The position numbers and the translations under genes are program-made. A DNA stretch of 13,527 bases from Actinomycetes bacterium (GTDB taxonomy: Bacteria > Actinomycetota > Acidimicrobiia > Acidimicrobiales > Microtrichaceae), in contig JAEVZA010000389.1 of the NCBI GenBank assembly GCA_023392475.1, forward strand, positions 1 to 13,527, in the 5' to 3' direction. This document shows positions 1 to 5,812 of this stretch, one piece after another. Every line of letters starts with the position of its first letter. The first letter of the stretch is position 1. Under the pieces are notes generated by a model that saw only the letters and a list, made by a program, of their open reading frames with translations, was not told where the DNA came from and made no database searches.

Positions 1-1160
1 CCGTCGACCCGGCCGCGACGTCGGGGCCCGACGACGCGCTGGACGGCGTCCGGGAGCGCGGCGCCGCGCCGCCGGTGCTGCCCGACGACCCCGACCGGCC
101 GATCGCGGTCGTGTTCACCTCCGGCACGACCGGGCTGCCGAAGGGCGCCGTGTTCTGCGGGCGCCAGATCGACTTCATCTGCGGCGTCGACACCGGTCAC
201 GTCTGGGCCGAGCCCGGTCGCCCGCCGTCGCACGCGCTCTCGGGGACCTCGCTCACGCACCTCGGCCCCACGACCAAGCTCGCCGGCAACCTGCACCGCG
301 GCGGCACCACGCACCTGCTCGAGCGGTGGCGGGCGGAGGAGGCGCTCGAGCTGACCGTCCGGCACCGGATGCCGGCGGTGGCGGGCATCCCCACGCAGGT
401 GGCGCTGATGCTGCGGCGCCCGGAGCTCGACGACCTCGACCTCTCCGCCGTCCAGGCGATCATCATCGGCGGCGGTCCCGCCACGCCGGCGCTGATCGAG
501 GAGGCCCGGGCGCGCTTCGGCGCCGCGCTCGCGGTGCGCTACGCCTGCACCGAGGCGGGCATCGGCGTCGGCACCGCGTTCGACGACCCGCCCGAGGACG
601 CGGTCGAGTCGGTCGGCCGCGCCCACGACGGCGTCGAGCTGACGGTGCGCGACGAGGGCGGTCGACCGCTGGCGGTCGGCGAGGTGGGCGAGGTCAGCCT
701 CCGCTCGCCGGCCGTGATGGCCGGCTACCACGGCGACCCCGACGCCACCGCCGAGGCGTTCTGGCCCGACGGCGCGGTCCGCACCGGCGACCTCGGCCAC
801 CTCGACGAGCGGGGTCGGCTGCACCTCGCGGGCCGGGCGAAGGAGATGTTCGTGCGTGGCGGGTACAACGTGTACCCGATGGAGGTGGAGGCGGTGCTCG
901 CCGCCCACCCCTCCGTCGCTGACGTCGCCGTGGTGCCCCGGCCAGACGACGTCATGGGCGAGGTCGGCACCGCCGTCGTGGTGGTCCGGTCCGGGACCGA
1001 CGCGCCCACCCTCGACTCGCTCCGGGAGTTCGCCGCCGACCGCCTCGCCCACCACAAGCTGCCCGAGGGGCTGCTGCTCGTCGACGCCCTCCCGCTGACC
1101 CCGATGGAGAAGGTCGACCGGCGGGCGCTGCGGTCCGAGGTCGAGGGCGCCGCCCCGTGA
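1..1160 (+). CDS. AMP-forming acyl-CoA synthetase (FadD-like), 5'-truncated
   Basis: C-terminal portion of a class I adenylate-forming enzyme, which would activate a carboxylic acid to its acyl-AMP and then to the CoA thioester. The reading frame is open from base 3, so the gene starts outside the window; the GTG at 75 is an internal codon rather than a credible start, because the family's first 150 or so residues are missing. Visible motifs in order are the phosphate-binding loop FTSGTTGLPKG (bases about 114-146), the aromatic YACTEAG motif, the ATP-ribose motif RTGDLG, the hinge GRAKEMFVRGGYNVYP and the C-terminal PLTPMEKVDRRAL, which carries the catalytic lysine. The usual glycine before that lysine is replaced by glutamate. 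The acid substrate cannot be read from the sequence. The gene is separated from the next one by a hairpin and an operator, so it is probably a separate unit. Family assignment is firm; substrate is unknown. Confidence 0.93.
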   Translation, partial: VDPAATSGPDDALDGVRERGAAPPVLPDDPDRPIAVVFTSGTTGLPKGAVFCGRQIDFICGVDTGHVWAEPGRPPSHALSGTSLTHLGPTTKLAGNLHRGGTTHLLERWRAEEALELTVRHRMPAVAGIPTQVALMLRRPELDDLDLSAVQAIIIGGGPATPALIEEARARFGAALAVRYACTEAGIGVGTAFDDPPEDAVESVGRAHDGVELTVRDEGGRPLAVGEVGEVSLRSPAVMAGYHGDPDATAEAFWPDGAVRTGDLGHLDERGRLHLAGRAKEMFVRGGYNVYPMEVEAVLAAHPSVADVAVVPRPDDVMGEVGTAVVVVRSGTDAPTLDSLREFAADRLAHHKLPEGLLLVDALPLTPMEKVDRRALRSEVEGAAP

Positions 1161-1177
1161 GCGGCGCCGACCGCTGC

Positions 1178-1193
1178 GGGCGGCGGGCCGCCC
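1178..1193 (+). terminator. Short GC hairpin after the acyl-CoA synthetase
   Basis: Perfect 7-base arms GGGCGGC and GCCGCCC separated by two bases begin 17 bases after the stop codon. There is no T tract, which is common for terminators in very GC-rich actinobacteria, so this is only a possible terminator. It lies just before the operator of the next unit. Confidence 0.3.
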
Positions 1194-1200
1194 CACGCCA

Positions 1201-1218
1201 CCTGACACGGACGTCAGG
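1201..1218. promoter_or_regulatory. 18-bp palindromic operator, site 1
   Basis: CCTGACACGGACGTCAGG is an exact match to CCTGAC-N6-GTCAGG. It starts 21 bases before the -35 to -10 spacer ends, and its CTGACA at 1202-1207 could itself serve as the -35 element, 18 bases before the -10 at 1226. A protein bound here would block RNA polymerase. Size and symmetry fit a TetR-family repressor, but no regulator gene is in the window. The same motif occurs at 4795, 7739 and 8940. Confidence 0.8.
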
Positions 1219-1225
1219 TCCGGCC

Positions 1226-1231
1226 TAGGTT
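1226..1231 (+). promoter_or_regulatory. -10 element TAGGTT for a leaderless transcript
   Basis: TAGGTT fits the actinobacterial TANNNT -10 pattern and lies exactly 7 bases before the GTG at 1239, so transcription would start at or within one base of the start codon. No Shine-Dalgarno sequence precedes that GTG, which agrees with a leaderless mRNA. The spacing from the operator (7 bases) is the same as at the promoter of the diiron protein gene (4782-4787). Confidence 0.6.
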
Positions 1232-1238
1232 TCGGGTC

Positions 1239-2222
1239 GTGAGCTCCGACCGCCCCGTCGCACTGGTGACCGCCCCGTTCCGAGGCCCGGGCCTCGACCG
1301 GTTGCGGGAGGTGGTCGAGGTCGTGCTGGATCCGTGGATCGACCACGTGCCGCTGCGCATCTGGGACGGGGCCAAGCTCGCCGAGCGCGTCGCCGAGGTC
1401 GGCGCCACGGTCCTGATCGTCGAGTCCGACTTCGTCATGGGCGACGAGATCATGGACGCGGGCCTCATCGCCATCGGCTCCTGCCGGGGCGACCCCAACA
1501 ACGTCGACGTCGCGGGTGCCACCGCACGCGGCATCCCGGTGCTCAACGCCCCGGGCCGCAACGCCGACGGCGTGGCCGAGATCGCCGTCGGGCTGACCTT
1601 CGCCGCCTCGCGCTTCGTCGTGCCGGCCGACCGGGACCTGCGCGAGGGCCGCGTCTTCCGGGACGACACGATCCCGTACCAGCGGTACCGGGCGTGGCAG
1701 CTCGCTGGACGGACGGTCGGGCTGGTCGGCCTCGGCGCCGTCGGGCGTGCGGCGGCCTGGCGCTTCGCCGGCCTCGGCATGGACGTCGTCTCCTACGACC
1801 CGTTCAACCCCGACGCCACGCACGACTCGCTCGACGAGATGCTGGCGGCCGCCGACGTCGTCTCGATGCACGCGGCGGTCACACCCGACACCTTCGGGCT
1901 GATGGACGCCGGCCGGTTCGACGCGATGCGCGACGGCGCGGTGTACGTGAACTCGGCGCGCGCCGGACTGCACGACCTCGACGCGCTGACGAAGGCGCTG
2001 CAGTCGGGGAAGCTCTCGGCCGCCGGCCTGGACCACTTCGACGGCGAGCAGCTCCCGGCCGGGCACCCGCTGATCGAGATGGACAACGTCGTGCTGACGC
2101 CCCACATCGGTGGGGCAACGTTCGACACCGAGGCCAACCACTCGTCGATGCTCGCCGAGGACGTGGCGCTGCTCCTGGCCGGCGAGCGGCCGCTGCACTG
2201 CGTGAACCCGGAAGTCCTGTGA
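1239..2222 (+). CDS. D-2-hydroxyacid dehydrogenase (NAD-dependent, phosphoglycerate-dehydrogenase-like)
   Basis: A 327-residue cytosolic oxidoreductase of the D-isomer-specific 2-hydroxyacid dehydrogenase family, which interconverts a 2-hydroxyacid and a 2-keto acid with NAD(H). The Rossmann dinucleotide motif GLGAVG is at residues 164-169, with Asp187 (VVSYD) at the end of the second strand, which favours NAD over NADP. The catalytic triad is Arg241 (NSARAG), Glu270 (HFDGE) and His289 (LTPHIGG). Length is normal for the family without the ACT regulatory domain of serine-pathway SerA. The GTG start was chosen because it fits a leaderless promoter and because no upstream start has a ribosome site. 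The next gene, a class II aldolase, follows after 16 bases, so the two probably act on the same sugar-acid-like compound. The exact substrate is unknown. Confidence 0.92.
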   Translation: MSSDRPVALVTAPFRGPGLDRLREVVEVVLDPWIDHVPLRIWDGAKLAERVAEVGATVLIVESDFVMGDEIMDAGLIAIGSCRGDPNNVDVAGATARGIPVLNAPGRNADGVAEIAVGLTFAASRFVVPADRDLREGRVFRDDTIPYQRYRAWQLAGRTVGLVGLGAVGRAAAWRFAGLGMDVVSYDPFNPDATHDSLDEMLAAADVVSMHAAVTPDTFGLMDAGRFDAMRDGAVYVNSARAGLHDLDALTKALQSGKLSAAGLDHFDGEQLPAGHPLIEMDNVVLTPHIGGATFDTEANHSSMLAEDVALLLAGERPLHCVNPEVL

Positions 2223-2238
2223 CCCGAGGAGCCCTCTG

Positions 2239-2898
2239 ATGCCCGACATCGACCAGGTCAAGGCCGACGTCCTCGCCGCCGCCAAGCTCATGTACGAGCG
2301 CGGGCTGGTGGAGGGCACGGCGGGCAACGTCTCCGGCCGCGTCGCCGAGGACCGGGTGATCGTCACGCCGTCGTCGCTGTCGTACCGGGACATGACCCTC
2401 GCCGACCTGGTGCTCGTCGACCTCGACGGCGAGACGATCGACGGCGAGCGCTCGCCCACGTCGGAGAAGTCGCTGCACCTCGAGTGCTACCGCAGCTACC
2501 CCGAGGTGCAGGGCGTGGTGCACTGCCACGCGAGATACGCGTCGATGTTCGCCGTGGCGCAGCGGGCCATCCCCGCCGGGATCGACGAGTTCGTCATCTA
2601 CATCGGCGGCGACGTCCCGTGCGCCGACTACCGCCAGAGCGGCACGGACGGCCTGGCCACCGAGGTCTCGTCGCACCTCAAGGACCGGTCGGCCGCCCTC
2701 ATGGCCAACCACGGGATGGTCTGCATCGGGAAGTCCGTGGACGACGCCCTGCACTCGGCGCTGGTCGTCGAGCACAACGCGCAGATCATGTGGGGCGCCG
2801 AGGCGCTCGGCGGCGTCGTGGCGCTGCCCGAGAAGGCCGTCACCGACTTCACGAACATCTACGGCTTCGTGCGGGGCCAGATGTGGGGCGCCGGCTGA
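2239..2898 (+). CDS. Class II aldolase/adducin family protein (L-fuculose-phosphate-aldolase-like)
   Basis: A 219-residue zinc aldolase of the FucA/AraD fold, which cleaves or epimerises phosphorylated sugars or decarboxylates related keto acids through an enediolate. The phosphate-binding GNVSGR loop is at residues 29-34, the catalytic Glu76 lies in PTSEKS, and the zinc ligands are His95 and His97 (VHCHA) and His158 (ANHG). These positions are all offset by three from Glu73, His92, His94 and His155 of E. coli FucA, so the active site is complete. Length matches the family. A GAGGAG ribosome site at 2226-2231 sets the ATG start, 16 bases after the dehydrogenase stop, so the two are co-transcribed from the operator-controlled promoter at 1201-1231. 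No sugar kinase is nearby to supply a phosphorylated substrate, so the true substrate is open. Confidence 0.92.
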   Translation: MPDIDQVKADVLAAAKLMYERGLVEGTAGNVSGRVAEDRVIVTPSSLSYRDMTLADLVLVDLDGETIDGERSPTSEKSLHLECYRSYPEVQGVVHCHARYASMFAVAQRAIPAGIDEFVIYIGGDVPCADYRQSGTDGLATEVSSHLKDRSAALMANHGMVCIGKSVDDALHSALVVEHNAQIMWGAEALGGVVALPEKAVTDFTNIYGFVRGQMWGAG

Positions 2899-2915
2899 CC
2901 GGCACCCGCCGCCAT

Positions 2916-2958
2916 CCGTTCTGCCCCCACCCCCCGTTCTGCCCCCATCCCCGTTCTG
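2916..2958. repeat. Three staggered copies of CCGTTCTG
   Basis: CCGTTCTG occurs at 2916, 2934 and 2951, with spacings of 18 and 17 bases. The first two are each followed by CCCCCAC or CCCCCAT; the third is the left end of the large palindrome at 2952-3003. They look like repeated partial copies of the end of that element. They begin 18 bases after the aldolase stop codon. Confidence 0.7.
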
Positions 2959-3003
2959 TTGTGCGGAACGGAGTGGATCCACTCGGTTCCGCACAACAGA
3001 ACG
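2952..3003. repeat. Near-perfect 52-bp palindrome after the aldolase gene
   Basis: The outer arms are perfect 18-mers: the right arm GTTCCGCACAACAGAACG is the exact reverse complement of bases 2952-2969. Inside are a single G/G mismatch and a perfect 14-bp palindrome centred on GGATCC. As RNA this would fold into one long hairpin on either strand. It lacks a T tract, so it is not a classical terminator, though it could stop or protect the 3' end of the aldolase mRNA. Its first 12 bases recur at the right end of the window (13488-13499), which suggests a dispersed repeat family. Confidence 0.85.
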
Positions 3004-3050
3004 ACGGTTCGGGGTCCTCGGGCGCGTGGTCGCGGCGCAGGGGCCGGACG

Positions 3051-3056
3051 TAGCGT
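3051..3056 (+). promoter_or_regulatory. -10 element TAGCGT for a leaderless transcript
   Basis: TAGCGT matches TANNNT and is followed by exactly 7 bases and then the ATG at 3064, the same geometry as the promoters at 1226 and 4782. No clear -35 and no copy of the CCTGAC palindrome precede it, so this gene appears to stand outside the shared regulon. Confidence 0.5.
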
Positions 3057-3063
3057 CCGCCGC

Positions 3064-3828
3064 ATGACCGACACCCCCACCGCCCTCCGGGCCTCCGTCG
3101 ACCGCCTGGCCGCCCTCGTCGGCCCGCTCGACGACGAGGCGATCACCGGCTCCGCCTACCCGTCGGCGTGGACGATCGCGGACGTGCTGTCGCACCTCGG
3201 GTCGGGCGCCGTGATCTCCGCCCGCCGCATCGAGGACTCGCTGGCCGGCGTCGACACGCCCGACGACTTCAACCCGTCGGTGTGGGACGAGTGGAACGCG
3301 AAGTCGCCGCGGGCCCAGGTCGACGACGCGCTCGCCGCGGATGCCCGCCTCCTCGAGCTCATCGGGAGCACCCCGGTCGAGGACCGGGCCCGGTTCCGCA
3401 CCGCGTTCGGGCCCGTCGAGGTCGACTGGGACACGTTCGTCGCCATGCGGAACAACGAGCACCAGCTCCACGAGTGGGACGTCGACGTGGCCCTCCACCC
3501 CGACGCCGTGCTCGACGCCGACGGCGCCGAGGCGGTGCTCGGAGGCCTGGCGATGATCGCGGGCTTCGCCGCCCGGCCGGAGGGCGACCCGCGGCGGATC
3601 ACGGTCGCCACGACGGACGGCGGCCACGTGGCCACCGTCGACGTCGGGGCCGACGGCGTCCGCTACGCCCTCGACGAGGGCGCCGGCGACGACGCAGACG
3701 TGACCATGCCGGTCGAGTCCTTCGTGCGGCTCGTGTACGGCCGGCTGGATCCGGACCACACGCCCGACGCCGTCACCGGCGACGCCGCCGCCCTCGACCA
3801 GCTCCGTCGCGTCTTCCCCGGCTTCTGA
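3064..3828 (+). CDS. MDMPI/DinB-like metal-binding protein (maleylpyruvate isomerase family)
   Basis: A 254-residue protein of the mycothiol-dependent maleylpyruvate isomerase type, a DinB-like four-helix bundle common in actinobacteria. Residues 33-46 (PSAWTIADVLSHLG) match the family's conserved first helix with metal ligand His44, and residues 132-136 (EHQLH) supply the E-x3-H pair Glu132 and His136, so the metal site appears complete. Residues from about 150 to the end fit the small C-terminal domain of these proteins. Such proteins are thought to catalyse thiol-dependent reactions with mycothiol as cofactor; most have no known substrate, and this one should not be named as maleylpyruvate isomerase. 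The ATG start was chosen because an open frame upstream runs into the palindrome, while the ATG is 7 bases after a good -10. The gene is convergent with the diiron gene at 4007. Confidence 0.85.
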   Translation: MTDTPTALRASVDRLAALVGPLDDEAITGSAYPSAWTIADVLSHLGSGAVISARRIEDSLAGVDTPDDFNPSVWDEWNAKSPRAQVDDALAADARLLELIGSTPVEDRARFRTAFGPVEVDWDTFVAMRNNEHQLHEWDVDVALHPDAVLDADGAEAVLGGLAMIAGFAARPEGDPRRITVATTDGGHVATVDVGADGVRYALDEGAGDDADVTMPVESFVRLVYGRLDPDHTPDAVTGDAAALDQLRRVFPGF

Positions 3829-3835
3829 CCGCGCC

Positions 3836-3887
3836 GCGTTCTGACGATTGTTCGTGCTGCCCAGCAGCGCGGATCGTCATGGGAACG
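3836..3887. repeat. 52-nt imperfect palindromic repeat, copy 1
   Basis: The unit begins 8 bases after the stop codon of the MDMPI-like gene. CGTTC (3837-3841) pairs with GAACG (3883-3887), TGACGAT (3842-3848) pairs with ATCGTCA (3873-3879) with a three-base bulge, and GCTG/CAGC form the tip. It differs from copy 2 at one base. The CGTTCTG start and GAACG end match the palindrome at 2952-3003. It lies between two convergent genes, so it may act as a two-way terminator. Confidence 0.8.
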
Positions 3888-3896
3888 GGAGGGCCC

Positions 3897-3948
3897 GCGT
3901 TCTGACGATTGTTCGTGCTGCACAGCAGCGCGGATCGTCATGGGAACG
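3897..3948. repeat. 52-nt imperfect palindromic repeat, copy 2
   Basis: Tandem copy of 3836-3887 with 51 of 52 bases identical; the single change is C to A in the loop region. The period is 61 bases with a 9-base spacer. The near identity of a non-coding sequence suggests recent duplication or selection for structure. Confidence 0.8.
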
Positions 3949-3974
3949 CGCGGGCTCGAACCGACGCCGCGCGT
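3946..3974. terminator. GC hairpin between convergent genes
   Basis: Perfect 8-base arms ACGCGCGG (3946-3953) and CCGCGCGT (3967-3974) enclose a 13-base loop. The hairpin lies just beyond the stop of the minus-strand diiron gene and could end its transcript. No T tract is present. Confidence 0.35.
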
Positions 3975-3975
3975 G

Positions 3976-4011
3976 CCTGACGGGTGTGTCAGCCGTGACG
4001 GGTGGGTCAGC
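3976..4011. promoter_or_regulatory. Two abutting degenerate operator-like 18-mers
   Basis: CCTGACGGGTGTGTCAGC (3976-3993) matches the CCTGAC-N6-GTCAGG motif at 11 of 12 fixed bases and CGTGACGGGTGGGTCAGC (3994-4011) at 10 of 12. They abut with a period of exactly 18. The stop codon of the minus-strand diiron gene (4009-4007) falls inside the second. They are not in front of any gene, so they may be accessory sites for the same regulator, a road-block, or a decayed duplication. Confidence 0.4.
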
Positions 4012-4774
4012 GCAGGGCGTCGGGCTCGTCGAGCCAGCGGTTGAGGGCGATCGCACGCGCGTTGCGCAGCGTGAACACGTGGGTGATCGCACGGCGCACG
4101 CGGTGCTGCACCATCCCGCTCGTGACGACCTGGCGGAGCAGGTAGTCGGCGGCGTCGCCGTGGTCGGCCTCGGCGTAGGCGTGCACGTGGAAGTTCGGCA
4201 CCTCGATGCCGTAGTGGTCGCGCATGCCCTCGTACATGAGCTTGGCGTAGCCGGTCGACGCGGCGAACCGCTCGCCCGCCCACCCGAAGGCGGCGAGGCC
4301 CTCCTCGTAGCTGCGGCGCATGTAGTACAGCGTCGCCAGGACCGCCCCCAGCGTCTCGGGGATCGGCACGTAGGCGAGGAGCTCCTCGTCGGGGATCTCC
4401 AGCATCCGCGCCCAGTCGAGCTTCATGGACACGTGGTTGTCGTCGCCCGCGTAGCCCGTCTCGTCGGCGAGGTTCTGGAGCCAGTGCGCGAAGTGCTCGG
4501 AGTCGTCGAGCGACAGGGCGTCGGCGTCGGGCGCGTTGGCGACGAGGGAGCCGAACTCCGTCGTGTAGGTGACGCCGAGGAAGTAGTACTCCTTGCAGAA
4601 GCGGCGGAGGAACGCCTCGGAGAGCGTCCCGTCGGCCACGTGCTGCCACACCTGGTTGCGGGTGGTGCAGATCGACGCCTGGATGCCCTCGAGCTCCTGC
4701 ATGAACTCGTCCACCGGCAGCACCCGGTGCTCGGCCCCACGACGAACGTCCTTGAACTCCCGTACCGCAGTCAT
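4007..4774 (-). CDS. Heme-oxygenase-like diiron (HDO/PqqC/TenA-fold) redox protein
   Basis: A 255-residue, probably cytosolic, all-helical protein of the iron-containing redox enzyme group that includes TenA, PqqC and the HDO oxidases. The metal-ligand pattern of HDO enzymes is visible: Glu62 (CKEYYF), Glu105 followed by His114 (DETGY...DNH), an acidic Glu158/Glu159 in YEEG, and His198, Glu202 and His205 in an H-x3-E-x2-H array (HAYAEADH). This set could bind two irons and activate oxygen, as HDO members do in oxidative cleavage or N-oxygenation. That it is a working oxidase, and on what substrate, is inference. The ATG at 4774-4772 was chosen because it begins 7 bases after a TAGGCT -10 element and there is no ribosome site. 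Its own operator at 4795-4812 separates it from the sulfotransferase gene upstream, whose stop codon lies within that operator. Confidence 0.82.
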   Translation of the reverse strand: MTAVREFKDVRRGAEHRVLPVDEFMQELEGIQASICTTRNQVWQHVADGTLSEAFLRRFCKEYYFLGVTYTTEFGSLVANAPDADALSLDDSEHFAHWLQNLADETGYAGDDNHVSMKLDWARMLEIPDEELLAYVPIPETLGAVLATLYYMRRSYEEGLAAFGWAGERFAASTGYAKLMYEGMRDHYGIEVPNFHVHAYAEADHGDAADYLLRQVVTSGMVQHRVRRAITHVFTLRNARAIALNRWLDEPDALR

Positions 4775-4781
4775 GCGCCGC

Positions 4782-4787
4782 AGCCTA
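4782..4787 (-). promoter_or_regulatory. -10 element TAGGCT for a leaderless transcript
   Basis: On the minus strand TAGGCT lies 7 bases after the operator and exactly 7 bases before the ATG at 4774, copying the layout at 1201-1239. This decides the start codon and predicts a leaderless mRNA. Confidence 0.6.
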
Positions 4788-4794
4788 CGAGAAA

Positions 4795-4812
4795 CCTGAC
4801 ACGTGCGTCAGG
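4795..4812. promoter_or_regulatory. 18-bp palindromic operator, site 2
   Basis: CCTGACACGTGCGTCAGG is an exact match to CCTGAC-N6-GTCAGG. It covers the expected -35 region of the diiron gene promoter and also contains the stop codon of the upstream sulfotransferase gene (4810-4808), so the operator is built into the end of a coding sequence. Confidence 0.8.
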
Positions 4813-5812
4813 TGGATGCCGCGAGGGCCGCCCGTCCCCGCTCGCACGAGGCCTCGAGCGCCTCGCGGGCGGCCTCGTCGAGCGACCCGGCGCGGCCCGG
4901 CGGCACCCCGCGGACCAGCGACGCGGCACGCGCCACGAAGCCCGGGTCGTCGTCGAGCCCGAAGAACGCCGCCATCGCCGCGAGGTGCGGCTCGGGATCG
5001 GTGACCAGCGCCTCGAAGGAGACGGTGTGCAGGCGCTCGGGCGGCAGCGCCGCCGCCGCGGCGCTCCCCCGCTCCATCTGCTCGGACCAGTAGCGGCCGT
5101 ACAGGTCGATCGGCGGCGTGCCCTCGAGCCAGCCGCGGACGAGCCGGTCGTGCCCCTCCGGCGACGTGTCGTCGGGATCGGCGCCGTCGGGCACGATCCC
5201 GTAGGTCAGCTGCACCGCCAACCGGTACATCGCGTGGTTGCGCATGCTCAGCGCCACCTCGCGGCCGTCCCGGTGGATGTGCACGAACCGGGCGTCGGGG
5301 AAGAGCCCGGCGAGGTCCGACAGGTAGTCGACGGACGACCCGGAGCGCTCGATCCAGGCCGTGCCGCCCGCGCCGACGGTCCACCACGCGAACAGCGCGA
5401 GGTAGTGCTCGGCCATCGTCGCCTCCGGCCTCGACCGCAGCCACGCGACCGTGCGGTCGAACAGCCCGTCGGGGTCGTCGGAGAGGTAGGCGAGGGTGGA
5501 GACGAGGATCCAGGGCAGCGGGTCGTCCCGCGTGTAGCGGTCGCCCGCCCGGAACGGGTACGTGACCTCGTCGGCGTCGTACCCGCGGCTCAGCGCCTCC
5601 CGCGTCACCGGGTCGGGGGTCGAGAGGATCTCCGCCACCTCGGCGCCCGTGTGGAGCCCCGGCGCGAAGCGCCGGCCCCAGTCGAGCCCCGTGAACACCT
5701 CGTGCAGGCTCACGACGTCACGGTGCTCGGCCAGCATGCGCGACAGGAGCGTGGAGCCGCACCGGCCCGTGCCCACGACGAAGCGGGGCGGCGGCGCCAC
5801 CGGCGCGCTCAC
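4808..5812 (-). CDS. Sulfotransferase family protein (PAPS-dependent)
   Basis: A 334-residue protein expected to transfer sulfate from PAPS to an alcohol, phenol or amine. The 5'-phosphosulfate-binding loop GTGRCGSTLL is at residues 14-23 and the 3'-phosphate-binding segment at about 176-191 (RFVHIHRDGREVALSMR) has the needed Arg181 and Ser189. No signal peptide or membrane segment is seen. The GTG start was chosen because it overlaps the stop codon of the upstream gene in a GTGA, which implies translational coupling; the open frame runs further upstream but only as a shadow of that gene. It is the third gene of a minus-strand operon with a crotonase and a DUF1214-like protein. The acceptor is unknown, and related proteins of this group are sometimes of uncertain activity. 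Confidence 0.88.
   Translation of the reverse strand: MSAPVAPPPRFVVGTGRCGSTLLSRMLAEHRDVVSLHEVFTGLDWGRRFAPGLHTGAEVAEILSTPDPVTREALSRGYDADEVTYPFRAGDRYTRDDPLPWILVSTLAYLSDDPDGLFDRTVAWLRSRPEATMAEHYLALFAWWTVGAGGTAWIERSGSSVDYLSDLAGLFPDARFVHIHRDGREVALSMRNHAMYRLAVQLTYGIVPDGADPDDTSPEGHDRLVRGWLEGTPPIDLYGRYWSEQMERGSAAAAALPPERLHTVSFEALVTDPEPHLAAMAAFFGLDDDPGFVARAASLVRGVPPGRAGSLDEAAREALEASCERGRAALAAST

Noticed and set aside
1879..3759. Long minus-strand open frame of over 600 codons
   Set aside because: It is the reverse shadow of the dehydrogenase, aldolase and MDMPI-like genes, runs through the 52-bp palindrome, and its composition is Arg/Val/Asp-rich without any motif.
3836..3948. Tandem repeats considered as a CRISPR array
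   Set aside because: Only two units with a 9-base spacer, and no cas genes are nearby.
3952..3966. GGCTCGAACC resembling a tRNA T-arm
   Set aside because: No anticodon arm, D arm or acceptor stem surrounds it; it is the loop of the hairpin at 3946-3974.
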